Positions 41,532 through 49,740 of a stretch of DNA of 64,000 nt are shown here, piece by piece. Every line of letters starts with the position of its first letter. The first letter of the stretch is position 1. The DNA is from Chloroflexota bacterium (GTDB lineage Bacteria; Chloroflexota; Anaerolineae; Anaerolineales; Villigracilaceae), in assembly GCA_021414245.1 (NCBI GenBank), contig JAIOOU010000003.1, positions 186,001 to 250,000 on the forward strand. Direction: 5' to 3'. Below the pieces are notes generated by a model. It did not search any database and was not told where the DNA came from. It saw only the letters and a list, made by a program, of their open reading frames with translations. Position numbers and translations under genes: made by a program.

Positions 41532-42437
41532 ATGTCTTTACCGGTCATCTATGTTGAGAATCTGACCCGGCGCTTTGGCGATTTTGTCGCCGTCGATCAT
41601 ATTAACTTTGAAGTGAATGCCGGCGAAGTGGTCGGTTACCTGGGCCCGAACGGTTCCGGGAAGACCACCACGATCCGCATGTTGCTGGGTTTGCTCGAGC
41701 CCACCGAAGGTGAGGCAACCGTTCTGGGATTCGATGCCTTCAAACAAACCGAGGAAGTCCGCAAGCGCGTTGGGTATATGTCTCAAAAATTTGCGATCTA
41801 TGATGACCTGACCGTGCGAGAGAATCTGACCTTTTACGGCGGTGTTTATGGAATCACGGATAAGGCCCGCATCCAGGCGACCCTGGAACTGGTCGGCCTC
41901 AAGGGACATGAATCCACCCTGACAGCTTCGCTCTCCACAGGCTGGCGGCAGAGACTTTCGCTTGGCATTGCGCTGGTACACGAACCGAAATTATTGTTTC
42001 TCGATGAACCCACCTCCGGTGTGGACCCAACCGCCCGACGCGCCTTCTGGGATCTGATCTACGAATTGGCGGACAGCGGCGTGACCATTTTAGTCACCAC
42101 GCATTACATGGACGAAGCCGAGTACTGCGAGCGGGTTGGCGTCATGCGCGACGGGAAACTGCTGGCCATGGATACGCCGACGAATCTAAAAAAATCCATC
42201 ATCACGGGAGATGTTTGGGAGGTGTTCGTGCATCCTCTCGAAAAAGGCTTGGAGATTCTTTCCGGATTGGAGGGCGTCGAACGTGTCGGGTTGGCGGGGG
42301 ATCATTTGCGGGTGATCAGCTCCAAGGTGAGGAAAGAGGCGATGCTGAGCTTATTAAGCGGGGGAGGGCTGGCTGTGGAAAAGATCGAAAGAGGCGAGCC
42401 GACTCTGGAGGATGTCTTCCTTTCCCTGGCTCGTTAA
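41532..42437 (+). CDS. Exporter ABC ATPase (second of two)
   Basis: 301 residues. Walker A GPNGSGKTTTIRML, Q-loop YMSQKFAIYDDLT, signature region ASLSTGWRQRLSLGIALVHEP (LSTGW in place of LSGGQ), Walker B KLLFLDEPTSGVDPTARR and H-loop VTTHYMDEAEYCERV with its His present. The two ATPases complement each other: one retains the LSGGM signature but lacks the His, the other retains the His but has LSTGW. This is the pattern of asymmetric heterodimeric exporters. Its stop abuts a palindromic terminator. Confidence 0.92.
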   Translation: MSLPVIYVENLTRRFGDFVAVDHINFEVNAGEVVGYLGPNGSGKTTTIRMLLGLLEPTEGEATVLGFDAFKQTEEVRKRVGYMSQKFAIYDDLTVRENLTFYGGVYGITDKARIQATLELVGLKGHESTLTASLSTGWRQRLSLGIALVHEPKLLFLDEPTSGVDPTARRAFWDLIYELADSGVTILVTTHYMDEAEYCERVGVMRDGKLLAMDTPTNLKKSIITGDVWEVFVHPLEKGLEILSGLEGVERVGLAGDHLRVISSKVRKEAMLSLLSGGGLAVEKIERGEPTLEDVFLSLAR

Positions 42438-42476
42438 ATACAAAAAGGACACAGGCGCCTGTGTCCTTTTTGTATT
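42437..42476. terminator. Perfect 40-bp palindromic bidirectional terminator
   Basis: The two 20-base arms (42437-42456 and 42457-42476) are exact reverse complements with no separate loop; the GGCGCC centre forms it. The stop codons of the ATPase gene (42435-42437) and the converging PspC gene (42475-42477) both touch it. It shares AAAAAGGACAC with the terminator at 6103-6137. Confidence 0.92.
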
Positions 42477-42678
42477 ATTGAGTGACTGTTTCTTCGGGGG
42501 TGACGATGGCCATGATGATGTATGCAATCACGAGGCCGCCATGCACGGCAAAAAAACCAAGCACGAATAACAGGCGGACCACGGTGGGGTCGATGTTCAG
42601 ATAGTCGGCCAGGCCGGCGCATACACCCGCGATCATGCGGTTTGACTTGCTGCGGGTTAAGATTTTGGGTTCGTTCAT
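42475..42678 (-). CDS. PspC-domain membrane protein
   Basis: 67 residues. RSKSNRMIAGVCAGLADYLNIDPTVVRLLFVLGFFAVHGGLVIAYIIMAIVTPEE is nearly the whole PspC domain: a cytosolic helix with IAGVCAGLA, then one hydrophobic hairpin. Such stand-alone proteins occur near stress genes in many bacteria and modulate membrane-stress responses. A Shine-Dalgarno AAAGGAG precedes the start. Confidence 0.9.
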   Translation of the reverse strand: MNEPKILTRSKSNRMIAGVCAGLADYLNIDPTVVRLLFVLGFFAVHGGLVIAYIIMAIVTPEETVTQ

Positions 42679-42738
42679 TTTTGCTCCTTTCGTTTTGTTG
42701 TACTTACCTTACGCAGGCAAACGAAAAGAGTTGCAGTC

Positions 42739-43098
42739 TTATTTATGCTTTCTACCCTCGAAATAATTGGCGGCGGCCGCGTAAAGTAAAAATCCCCCGA
42801 GCATGATAAACACCACTGCCTGCAGGCCCAGCCATTTCAACTGCCATAAGCCAAAGCCAGCAAACACCACGCCGACCAGGCCGTAAAAGGTGGCATTGCG
42901 CATATAGCCGGAGGCCACGCGCTTGGATTGGAACAGGTTGCGCGCGGTGAGTTGCTCCAGTTGATGGACCTCGTCCTCATGACGGGACTGGCAGGCTAGG
43001 ACATCGTCAATGACAGAGGCGCATTCAACACATAGTCCGCGCTGGCAGTATTTGCACAGACCGACGGCGGCCTTGTCCGGGTGGTAGAAGCAGTTCAT
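42739..43098 (-). CDS. B-box-like zinc-finger membrane protein
   Basis: 119 residues from the ATG at 43098 (AAAGGAG upstream). The N-terminus MNCFYHPDKAAVGLCKYCQRGLCVECA is a B-box/zf-like cluster with Cys-x5-His spaced Cys and His ligands. It is followed by a helical link (HQLEQLTARNLFQSKRVASGYM) and two membrane helices (FYGLVGVVFAGFGLWQLKWLGLQAVVFIMLGGFLLYAA). It is anchored in the membrane with the zinc module likely inside. Function unknown; membrane-bound B-box proteins recur in Chloroflexi. Confidence 0.8.
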   Translation of the reverse strand: MNCFYHPDKAAVGLCKYCQRGLCVECASVIDDVLACQSRHEDEVHQLEQLTARNLFQSKRVASGYMRNATFYGLVGVVFAGFGLWQLKWLGLQAVVFIMLGGFLLYAAAANYFEGRKHK

Positions 43099-43142
43099 AA
43101 TTCTCCTTTGCAGCCAAAGGCCTCTAGACCCTGGCACTGTGT

Positions 43143-43787
43143 TCAAATTTTCAGGACTGGATGTCTCAGAACTGTCTTCATTTTATCAGGTGCGGCCTTG
43201 CGCGGGTCGCTGAGATAGATCTCGTGATGCTTGCCGTTGGGGCCGACGTTATCCTTTAATCCGTTCTGCTGCATGAATTCCTTCATTCGCTCAACGGTGG
43301 CTGGTTCGGTGGTGTAAGGCCCGATATGCATGACCTGCACACATAAACCCTCTTCAAAATGGGCGATTCTCAATCTGGATAACGATTCATTATCCCCTTT
43401 TTTCCTGCGGACCTGCTCGCGCGTCTCGTCAAACAGATCCTTTGTGATGACATCCGGCTGCATGATCATCAACGTATAGAACCAGTTGTCCTTTACTGTG
43501 ATATCGAAGAACCCATCTTCCACCCACCACAGACCCTCCAAGGCCATGACGGGATAATCGATCGCGTTCGTCTTGCGTTTCTTAAGCGCGAACTTAAGGG
43601 TGTAGGAGAGCGCGTACAGAGCCTGGGTTGCCGCTTGAAATCCCGGCGATGTGCCCGGTGCCTGTCCCTTTTCGATCGCGCCGTCGATCATCGCAAATTG
43701 CAGATCAGGGATCTGCAAGGCCTCGATCTTTTTTGCCGAGGGCTGATACAGATGCTTGAATTGTTTTTTCAAGTCAAGAGTTTTCAT
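43143..43787 (-). CDS. GyrI-like small-molecule-binding protein
   Basis: 214 residues. The full GyrI/effector-binding fold is visible: FQAATQALYALSYTLKFALKK, YPVMALEGLWWVEDG and the late VMHIGPYTTEPATVERMKEFM, followed by HHEIYLSDPRKAAPDKMKTVLRHPV. These stand-alone proteins bind hydrophobic drugs or ligands, and some hydrolyse them. No DNA-binding domain is attached, unlike SoxR/BmrR-type regulators. GGGAGG precedes the ATG. Confidence 0.9.
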   Translation of the reverse strand: MKTLDLKKQFKHLYQPSAKKIEALQIPDLQFAMIDGAIEKGQAPGTSPGFQAATQALYALSYTLKFALKKRKTNAIDYPVMALEGLWWVEDGFFDITVKDNWFYTLMIMQPDVITKDLFDETREQVRRKKGDNESLSRLRIAHFEEGLCVQVMHIGPYTTEPATVERMKEFMQQNGLKDNVGPNGKHHEIYLSDPRKAAPDKMKTVLRHPVLKI

Positions 43788-43841
43788 GCGTGCCTCCCGC
43801 CTTTTATGGTAGCGCGTGCATCCCGTCTTTACAAGTGAAAT

Positions 43842-45008
43842 TCATCCCTCGCCTTTGTGGATGACATCCCGGCCGTACTTCTCCTGCAGTTGATCCACGA
43901 CCTCCTGCAATTTGCGGGACTTTTCGTTTCCAGCATCCCACAAGCTGAGCTGACGGACCGGAGCACCCAGCCCGCTGACGCCAACCCCGATCAGCCGCAC
44001 GGCTTGATTTGGCTTGCGGACTGCGTGCAGCAGCTTCACCACAGCTTTGATGATCTCATCATCGTTATCCGTGGAGGTGGGAAGGGTTATTTGTCTGGTT
44101 ATGGTGGTGAAATCGGGCCAGCGGATCTTTAATTTAACGGTCTTTCCGGCCAGATCGTTTTTACGCAGCTGCCGGGCCACCTCTTTTGATTGCTCACGGA
44201 TCGTTTTTTCCAAGGTCCTGTCATCACGGACATCCACATTAAAGGTCGTCTCCTGGCTGATGGACTTGGTTTCATATTCGGTCACGATCGGGCGGTTGTC
44301 GATGCCCTGGGCGTGCCGCCAGAGGTCGCGGCCATTCTCGCCAAAGAGACAGGTCATTTCGTTTTCCGGCCAGCGTGCGATGTCGCCGATAGTGTGGATG
44401 CCGAGCTCGGTTAATCGCGCAGAGGTCTTGGGTCCCACGCCCCAGAGCATGTCTGCAGGCAGGGGGGCGAGGAATTTTGTCTCCTCGCCGTATGGCACGA
44501 TGGTGAGTCCGGAGGGGGATTCATTGGTTTTCTTGTTGGATTTTTTACCGACCTCGGTGGCGATTTTCGCGACCAGTTTATTGGAAGCGATCCCGATCGA
44601 GCTGGGTAAATGCAATTCGTTTTTGATGGCAGTCTGCAGGTCCCGTGCGATGCGGGCGGACGGGGTGTGCATGTCTGAGATGTCCAGAAATGCTTCGTCG
44701 ATGGAGATCTGCTCCACGAGGGGAGTCAAACCCCGCAACCTGCCCATTACTTTTTCCGAGTATTCGCCATACAGCCTGTGCCGTCCCGGGACAATGATTA
44801 GATTTCTGCACAATTGCAATGCACGGGACATCGGCATGGCGCTACGCACCCCCATGGCTCGTGCAGCATAGGAACAGGATGCGACCACTCCGCGTTCGTT
44901 GGGTTTTCCGCCAACCGCGAAAGGTTTGCCATGCAACTCAGGGTTCTGGATCTCCTCCACCGAACAGAAAAAGGCGTCCAGATCCAGGTGCAAAATGGTT
45001 CGAGGCAT
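43842..45008 (-). CDS. dinB: DNA polymerase IV (Y-family translesion polymerase)
   Basis: 388 residues from the ATG at 45008. It begins RTILHLDLDAFFCSVEE (catalytic Asp pair of motif I), keeps the SYAARAMGVRSAMP fingers motif and the second catalytic site QISIDEAFLDIS (Asp-Glu). The HhH thumb (PADMLWGVGPKTSARLTELGIHTIGDIA) and little finger are complete. It copies damaged DNA with low fidelity. The C-terminus lacks an evident clamp-binding LxLF box but has RQLSLWDAG, which fits a QLSLF-type beta-clamp peptide. TATAAT lies seven bases before the ATG and no Shine-Dalgarno is present. Confidence 0.95.
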   Translation of the reverse strand: MPRTILHLDLDAFFCSVEEIQNPELHGKPFAVGGKPNERGVVASCSYAARAMGVRSAMPMSRALQLCRNLIIVPGRHRLYGEYSEKVMGRLRGLTPLVEQISIDEAFLDISDMHTPSARIARDLQTAIKNELHLPSSIGIASNKLVAKIATEVGKKSNKKTNESPSGLTIVPYGEETKFLAPLPADMLWGVGPKTSARLTELGIHTIGDIARWPENEMTCLFGENGRDLWRHAQGIDNRPIVTEYETKSISQETTFNVDVRDDRTLEKTIREQSKEVARQLRKNDLAGKTVKLKIRWPDFTTITRQITLPTSTDNDDEIIKAVVKLLHAVRKPNQAVRLIGVGVSGLGAPVRQLSLWDAGNEKSRKLQEVVDQLQEKYGRDVIHKGEG

Positions 45009-45015
45009 GCTGATA

Positions 45016-45021
45016 ATTATA
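45016..45021 (-). promoter_or_regulatory. Leaderless-type -10 box of dinB
   Basis: TATAAT on the minus strand, with seven bases to the ATG at 45008. No ribosome-binding site is present. I see no LexA-type operator near it. Confidence 0.6.
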
Positions 45022-45098
45022 GTGTATGGGTGTTTTTGATATAAAAACAACCCCAAAAATATGGGAAAAAATGACCATGAAATTGACCTGTTAATATA

Positions 45099-45127
45099 TT
45101 GAACAATCGCATAAGAAAAGTTATACT
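45099..45127 (+). promoter_or_regulatory. Strong sigma-70 promoter for the secreted NBR1-Ig protein
   Basis: TTGAAC (45099-45104), 17 bases, TATACT (45122-45127). It gives a leader of about 70 bases that contains a direct repeat (45161-45183). Confidence 0.8.
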
Positions 45128-45160
45128 AGGGAGGTCGTATAGTCAAAGGGAACTTTAGGG

Positions 45161-45183
45161 ATTATTAAGCGTCATTATTAAGC
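45161..45183 (+). repeat. Direct repeat in the leader
   Basis: ATTATTAAGC occurs at 45161-45170 and again at 45174-45183, a 13-base period, between the promoter and the Shine-Dalgarno of the secreted protein gene. Possibly a regulator or RNA-binding site. Confidence 0.5.
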
Positions 45184-45206
45184 AATTGCTTTGCATGGAG
45201 GAAGTT

Positions 45207-47729
45207 ATGAAACATCTATCAAAATTTGGAACTGCTTTGTTGCTGGTGGCTTTGATGCTGTCGATCATACCCGCAGCTACACAATCTGCGCAGGCGGCCA
45301 CCTGTAATTGGGCGCAATTCGTTGCCGATGTGACCGTGCCGGACGGCACAAATTTCGCACCGGGCACCGCTTTCAAGAAGACCTGGCGTTTGAAGAATAT
45401 CGGCACCTGTGCCTGGAACAGCTCCGATGTATCCCTGATCTTTGACAGCGGTGAACGGATGAACGCTCCCACTTCATCGGCCCTGCCCACCACAGTCAAT
45501 CCTGGTCAAACTGTGGATATTACTGTCGATATGGCCGCGCCCAGCGCTGCCGGTCATTATTTCGGCTACTATAAATTCAAGAGTAATTCCGGTGGCGTGT
45601 TCGGCATTGGATCCACGGCCAACAAATCCTTCTGGGTCGAGATCAATGTGACTTCCACCTCCGGGACAGGGTATGACTTCACTGCCAGTGCGCCATCCGC
45701 CACCTGGTCGACCGGCGCAGGCGCATCATCCTTCCCGGGAACTGATGGGAGCTCGAACGGCTTTGCCTTGAAAAAGGACAAACCCAAATTCGAAAATGGA
45801 ATTGAATCAGCCCAGGCTGGTTTGCTTTTTGTCCCGAACAATGTTAACAATGGGTATATTCAGGGCATTTATCCCGCCTTCAAAGTGCAAAGCGGTGATC
45901 GATTCCAGGCGACCATCGGCTGTGAATATGGCGCCACAACCTGTTACGTTGCCTATCGTCTGGATTATCAGATCGACGGCGGCGCTATTAAGACCTTCTG
46001 GACCTTCCGTGAGAAATATGAAGGATTGAGCTACAACGCCAATCTTGATTTAAGCTCGCTGGCCGGCCAGGATGTCAAATTCATTCTTGTGATCTCCGCT
46101 TATGGTTCCGCCTCCGGCGATCGCGCGCTGTGGGGCAACCCAATTATTGCGCGCGCCGGCGGCACCCCGCCTCCTCCTCCGCCTCCGTCCGGATCCAAAT
46201 TTGATTTTGGTACAGTCTCCTCTCCGGTTGCCTCTGGATATTCAAAGGTCACGGAAGCCACAGCCTATTCCACAGGCAGTTTTGGCTGGACGGATCTGAC
46301 CGGTCTTGAATCTCGCGATAGAACCGCGCTCTCGGATGACCTGAAGCGCGACTTCGTCATGCATTCCTCCGCCGCCCGCACCTTCAAGACGGACCTGCCC
46401 AACGGCAACTACTCTGTCAATCTGACCATGGGTGATAATGATTTTGCCCATGACAACATGGTCGTTAAAGCCAATGGAACCACTGTGCTTGGGGATGTGG
46501 ATTCTGCCGCGGCGGCATTCACCAACAACACCTTCAGTGTGACCGTCAGCAGCGGTTCGCTTACGCTTGAATTTTCCGATGCGGGTGGCAGCGATCCGAC
46601 CTGGGTAATCAATACCCTGACCATTACACCCGCCACTCCGCCTCCTCCTGCCGCCTGTGACCGTGCCCAATTCGTCTCCGATGTGACCGTACCGGATGGC
46701 ACTAGCTTTGCTCCAGGCATCGCTTTTACCAAGACCTGGCGCTTAAAGAATGTCGGCACCTGCACTTGGTCCAACTACAGCCTGATGTTCGACTCCGGCG
46801 AAAAGATGGGCGGACCTGATGCGGCCCTGATCTCCACTTCCGTGGCTCCCGGTCAAACCGTTGACATCACCATTACATTAACTTCACCAACCACTGCCGG
46901 AACGTATCGAGGATACTGGAAGTTGAAGAATAACAGCGGTGTCCCCTTCGGCATTGGCTCTGCCGGAACCAAGTCCTTCTGGGTTGAGATCAAAGTATCC
47001 GGTACCGGGATCGTTCCGACAACTCCCGTCACACCCGGCACGCCTTTGACACCCGTAACCCCGGCCACTCCGATTGCCGGCACTGTGTATGATTTTGCTG
47101 CTAATGTTTGTGCGGCCACCTGGTTCACCGGCGCTGGTCAGCAGCCCTGCCCCGGCACGGACGGGGATGCAAAAGGCTTCGTCCTGATCAGCAACCCCTC
47201 CAGGCTCGAAACGGGAGCGATTGATAATCGCACCGGTTTGATTACCTTCCCGCAAAATATTGATAATGGATACATTCAGGGCTTTTACCCAACCTATAAA
47301 GTCAAAGCCGGCGATAAATTCAAGGCGACCGTAAACTGCGAAGGAAATGCAACCGCCTGTCGGGTTATTTTCCGGCTTGACTATGTTCTTTCCGGCAGCT
47401 CGACCGTCCAAACTTATTGGGCCTTTGTCGAAAAATACGACACCCCGCCGCAATTCTATGATGCGGTTGTAGACCTCAATTCGCTTGTTGGTCAGGACCT
47501 GAAATTTGTCCTTACCGTGCTTTCCACCGGATCCCCGGTAGGTGACCGGGCGCTCTGGGTGGCCCCGATCATCTATAACGCAGGAGTGGTGCCCACAGCT
47601 ACTTTCACGCCGACGGCTACTGCGACGCCAACTGCCACGGCGACGGGAACCACCACGGCCACGGCGACCGCCACGGCAACAGCCACGGCCACGGCTACTG
47701 CCACAGCAACGGCAACGACCCACCCGTAG
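45207..47729 (+). CDS. Secreted multidomain protein: two NBR1-Ig-like domains, lectin-like domains, Thr-Ala-rich tail
   Basis: 840 residues from the ATG at 45207 (GGAGG five bases upstream). A signal peptide (about 1-31) is followed by an NBR1-like Ig domain near 33-150 (NFAPGTAFKKTWRLKNIGTCAW), a beta-sandwich domain near 155-320, a malectin/carbohydrate-binding-like domain near 332-475 and a second NBR1-Ig near 483-598. A second copy of the beta-sandwich (about 626-791) and a Thr/Ala/Pro-rich tail follow. The domain pairs are clear internal duplications. It is exported and probably stays on the cell surface, where it may bind carbohydrates or proteins. No catalytic motif is seen. It is followed by a GAAA-loop terminator. 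Confidence 0.87.
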   Translation: MKHLSKFGTALLLVALMLSIIPAATQSAQAATCNWAQFVADVTVPDGTNFAPGTAFKKTWRLKNIGTCAWNSSDVSLIFDSGERMNAPTSSALPTTVNPGQTVDITVDMAAPSAAGHYFGYYKFKSNSGGVFGIGSTANKSFWVEINVTSTSGTGYDFTASAPSATWSTGAGASSFPGTDGSSNGFALKKDKPKFENGIESAQAGLLFVPNNVNNGYIQGIYPAFKVQSGDRFQATIGCEYGATTCYVAYRLDYQIDGGAIKTFWTFREKYEGLSYNANLDLSSLAGQDVKFILVISAYGSASGDRALWGNPIIARAGGTPPPPPPPSGSKFDFGTVSSPVASGYSKVTEATAYSTGSFGWTDLTGLESRDRTALSDDLKRDFVMHSSAARTFKTDLPNGNYSVNLTMGDNDFAHDNMVVKANGTTVLGDVDSAAAAFTNNTFSVTVSSGSLTLEFSDAGGSDPTWVINTLTITPATPPPPAACDRAQFVSDVTVPDGTSFAPGIAFTKTWRLKNVGTCTWSNYSLMFDSGEKMGGPDAALISTSVAPGQTVDITITLTSPTTAGTYRGYWKLKNNSGVPFGIGSAGTKSFWVEIKVSGTGIVPTTPVTPGTPLTPVTPATPIAGTVYDFAANVCAATWFTGAGQQPCPGTDGDAKGFVLISNPSRLETGAIDNRTGLITFPQNIDNGYIQGFYPTYKVKAGDKFKATVNCEGNATACRVIFRLDYVLSGSSTVQTYWAFVEKYDTPPQFYDAVVDLNSLVGQDLKFVLTVLSTGSPVGDRALWVAPIIYNAGVVPTATFTPTATATPTATATGTTTATATATATATATATATATATTHP
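47580..47726 (+). repeat. Low-complexity GCC-ACG-type tandem repeats coding a Thr/Ala tail
   Basis: Degenerate hexamer-like units (GCCACG, GCGACG, GCAACA) encode an alternating Thr-Ala chain after an ATFTPTATATPTATAT start. The coding frame is kept. Slippage could alter the length of this tail, probably a surface linker. Confidence 0.85.
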
Positions 47730-47747
47730 GAATTTGGAAAGAAGTTT

Positions 47748-47784
47748 GTTCCCGTTGTTGAAAAACAACGGGAACTTTTATTTT
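47748..47784 (+). terminator. Terminator with GAAA tetraloop
   Basis: A 12-bp stem (47748-47759 with 47764-47775) closed by a GAAA tetraloop (47760-47763) and followed by TTTTATTTT. A textbook intrinsic terminator for the secreted-protein gene. Confidence 0.92.
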
Positions 47785-47816
47785 AGGGATTCGTTCCCGT
47801 CTCGAAGAGGAGACAA

Positions 47817-49694
47817 ATGAAAAAAATATTCATCCTGATGATCCTGGTTTTGACGGCCTGCTCTCCTGCCGCATCCTCCACCCCGGGGTCATTCTTTGAC
47901 TCTCCGGCACCGGTCAATACGGACCTCGCGCCTGCTCCCATCATCCTGACAATTGACTCTACCTCCGAGCAGATCCAATCTGCCATGCTGTACAGCGCCG
48001 CACGATGGAAGACCCTCCAAATGGAGGGAACGGTTACCTGGTTTACGAACGGCGCACCGGTGAATTCCTTTCAGGAAAAAATCTGGCTTGATCCTGTGAA
48101 CAGCCGTTACAAGGTGGAGTGGACCGGGATATTGAACAGCCAGGATAAATTCCTGAAATTCAGCGACGGTGTCACTGTAAATAACATCGACATGAATTCC
48201 GGCCAGGTGGATACCGGTGTTTATCCCGTATCGGCGCACGTGGGACAGTTTATTCCGCCGCTTGTGGAAGGCGAAGCCCATCCCAACCCGATCTGGGGGC
48301 AGATCGGCACACCGTTGGCCCAGCTTGCCTTTCCTTCTGATTACGCCCAGAACTCCGGCATTTTTACTCCATTGGAGATATCTTCTGTAGCCGGACGGGA
48401 GGCCCTGGTGGTGGACTGGAGATTCTCCGAATCCTCCAGTCCATTCTGGAAAATGTGGCTTGATACTCAAACTGCGACCATCTTAAAACTGCAGGAATTT
48501 GGCAGGGACGGAAGCAATGCAGTGCAGGGCGAACGGGTCGTGACTCAAATCTTGTTTGATCAACCCATGGATCCTTCATTATTTGCTATGCCTGCCAGCC
48601 TTCCGGCTGCAGTGGTCCCAACCCAAATTGGGTCGAGCCCGATCGTAACCGAATCAGCTTCCACGTCTGAAAAAGAAGCGGGGGAATTGTATTTCTTCCT
48701 GCAGCCACGGCAGGCCGGCAAGTCCATTCAACTGGTAAAAGTTTCCGGGGTATGCGTCTTCGATCCGGCGAATTGCCCCGCTCTTGAAGTGATCCCGGTT
48801 CCTTTTGCTTTTAATTTTACGATCAATGCATTGAGCTGGTCGCCGGACGGCAAATATGCAGCCTTCTCCTATTCGGATCATGCGAATGGGACACCGACCA
48901 AGTTATGGCTGTTCGATGCCTCCGCAAAAACATGGACTGCCCTTGCTCAATTCCCGTTTATTGATCCGCCGTTTTGGTCCCCGGATGGCTCGTGGATCGC
49001 CTTTCGGACACAGGATGGTCTGGGTGGGGAGGATGTCCATGTAATGCATCCGGATGGCACCGAACTGAAGAACATTTCCACGGACCTGCCCGCGGACGGG
49101 CGTCCGTACATCATGGATGGCTGGTATACCGAGAATGTCATCATGCGTTCGGCTTTACCCGGAAGGGAAGGGCATGTCTATCTTGTGCGCGCCGCGAACG
49201 GACAGGCTCGTCCGATGTTCGATACTCTGCTGACCAAGGCCCCATTTGTCGCCTCGCCCGACATCAGTTTGCTTGCCTACGATGAATACGATTACAACAC
49301 CCAAAATCATTTATTGAAAGTCATGGAACCGGATGGCGCCAATGTCCTGACGCTGGCGAATTTTAGCGGCGGGAGTTTATACCCGATGGTCTGGTCTCCG
49401 GACAGCAAATTTATCGCCTTCAATTACTATAAAAGTTTCACCAACGGCGAACCGGGTGCAGAGGTGTATGTTGTCGGCCGGGACGGTGGGAACTTATCGC
49501 TGATTTACAAGGGAGTCACTGTTGGGCGGCTGGTCTTTTCGCCCAATGGCAGGTATCTGCTCGTGGAGGAAACGACTTCGTCAACGGGCGGCCATTTATT
49601 CCTTATTAATCTGGCCACCCTTGAACAAAAAATTCTTCAGGCCCCGGGGTTGTCCACGGATTACGATTGGTATGCCCCCTCGTGGAGGCCGTAG
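47817..49694 (+). CDS. Lipoprotein with LolA-like and PD40/TolB-like beta-propeller domains
   Basis: 625 residues. The lipobox is ILVLTAC (Cys15), after MKKIFILMI. Residues about 40-260 resemble LolA/MucB-type lipid-binding sheets (YSAARWKTLQMEGTVTWFTN; KIWLDPVNSRYKVEW). Residues about 330-620 are PD40/TolB-like propeller blades with repeated SWSPDGKYAAFSY, FWSPDGSWIAFRT, VWSPDSKFIAFNY and VFSPNGRYLLVEE. The protein is anchored outside the cytoplasmic membrane. GAGGAGA precedes the ATG. Its role (polymer or lipid binding, signalling) is not determined. Confidence 0.9.
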   Translation: MKKIFILMILVLTACSPAASSTPGSFFDSPAPVNTDLAPAPIILTIDSTSEQIQSAMLYSAARWKTLQMEGTVTWFTNGAPVNSFQEKIWLDPVNSRYKVEWTGILNSQDKFLKFSDGVTVNNIDMNSGQVDTGVYPVSAHVGQFIPPLVEGEAHPNPIWGQIGTPLAQLAFPSDYAQNSGIFTPLEISSVAGREALVVDWRFSESSSPFWKMWLDTQTATILKLQEFGRDGSNAVQGERVVTQILFDQPMDPSLFAMPASLPAAVVPTQIGSSPIVTESASTSEKEAGELYFFLQPRQAGKSIQLVKVSGVCVFDPANCPALEVIPVPFAFNFTINALSWSPDGKYAAFSYSDHANGTPTKLWLFDASAKTWTALAQFPFIDPPFWSPDGSWIAFRTQDGLGGEDVHVMHPDGTELKNISTDLPADGRPYIMDGWYTENVIMRSALPGREGHVYLVRAANGQARPMFDTLLTKAPFVASPDISLLAYDEYDYNTQNHLLKVMEPDGANVLTLANFSGGSLYPMVWSPDSKFIAFNYYKSFTNGEPGAEVYVVGRDGGNLSLIYKGVTVGRLVFSPNGRYLLVEETTSSTGGHLFLINLATLEQKILQAPGLSTDYDWYAPSWRP

Positions 49695-49703
49695 CATGCA
49701 CAT

Positions 49704-49740
49704 AAAAAGCAGGCCGCATCTACCATGCGGCCTGCTTTTT
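49704..49740. terminator. Bidirectional terminator that encodes the C-terminus of the RlmI-like protein
   Basis: A 16-bp perfect inverted repeat (49704-49719 with 49725-49740, loop CTACC). The minus-strand gene's last codons (KKKQAAW, then TAG) are read from one arm, so this terminator is partly coding. Confidence 0.92.

Noticed and set aside
44014-44871. 285-codon Ser/Arg-rich frame antisense to DNA polymerase IV
   Set aside because: Composition typical of antisense frames; no promoter or ribosome-binding site.
47580-47726. CRISPR-like or satellite array
   Set aside because: The repeats are short degenerate codon pairs in frame with the secreted protein; no spacer structure.
46884-47768. 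294-codon Gly/Arg/Ser-rich frame antisense to the secreted protein
   Set aside because: Produced by the Thr-Ala repeat read backwards; no gene features.
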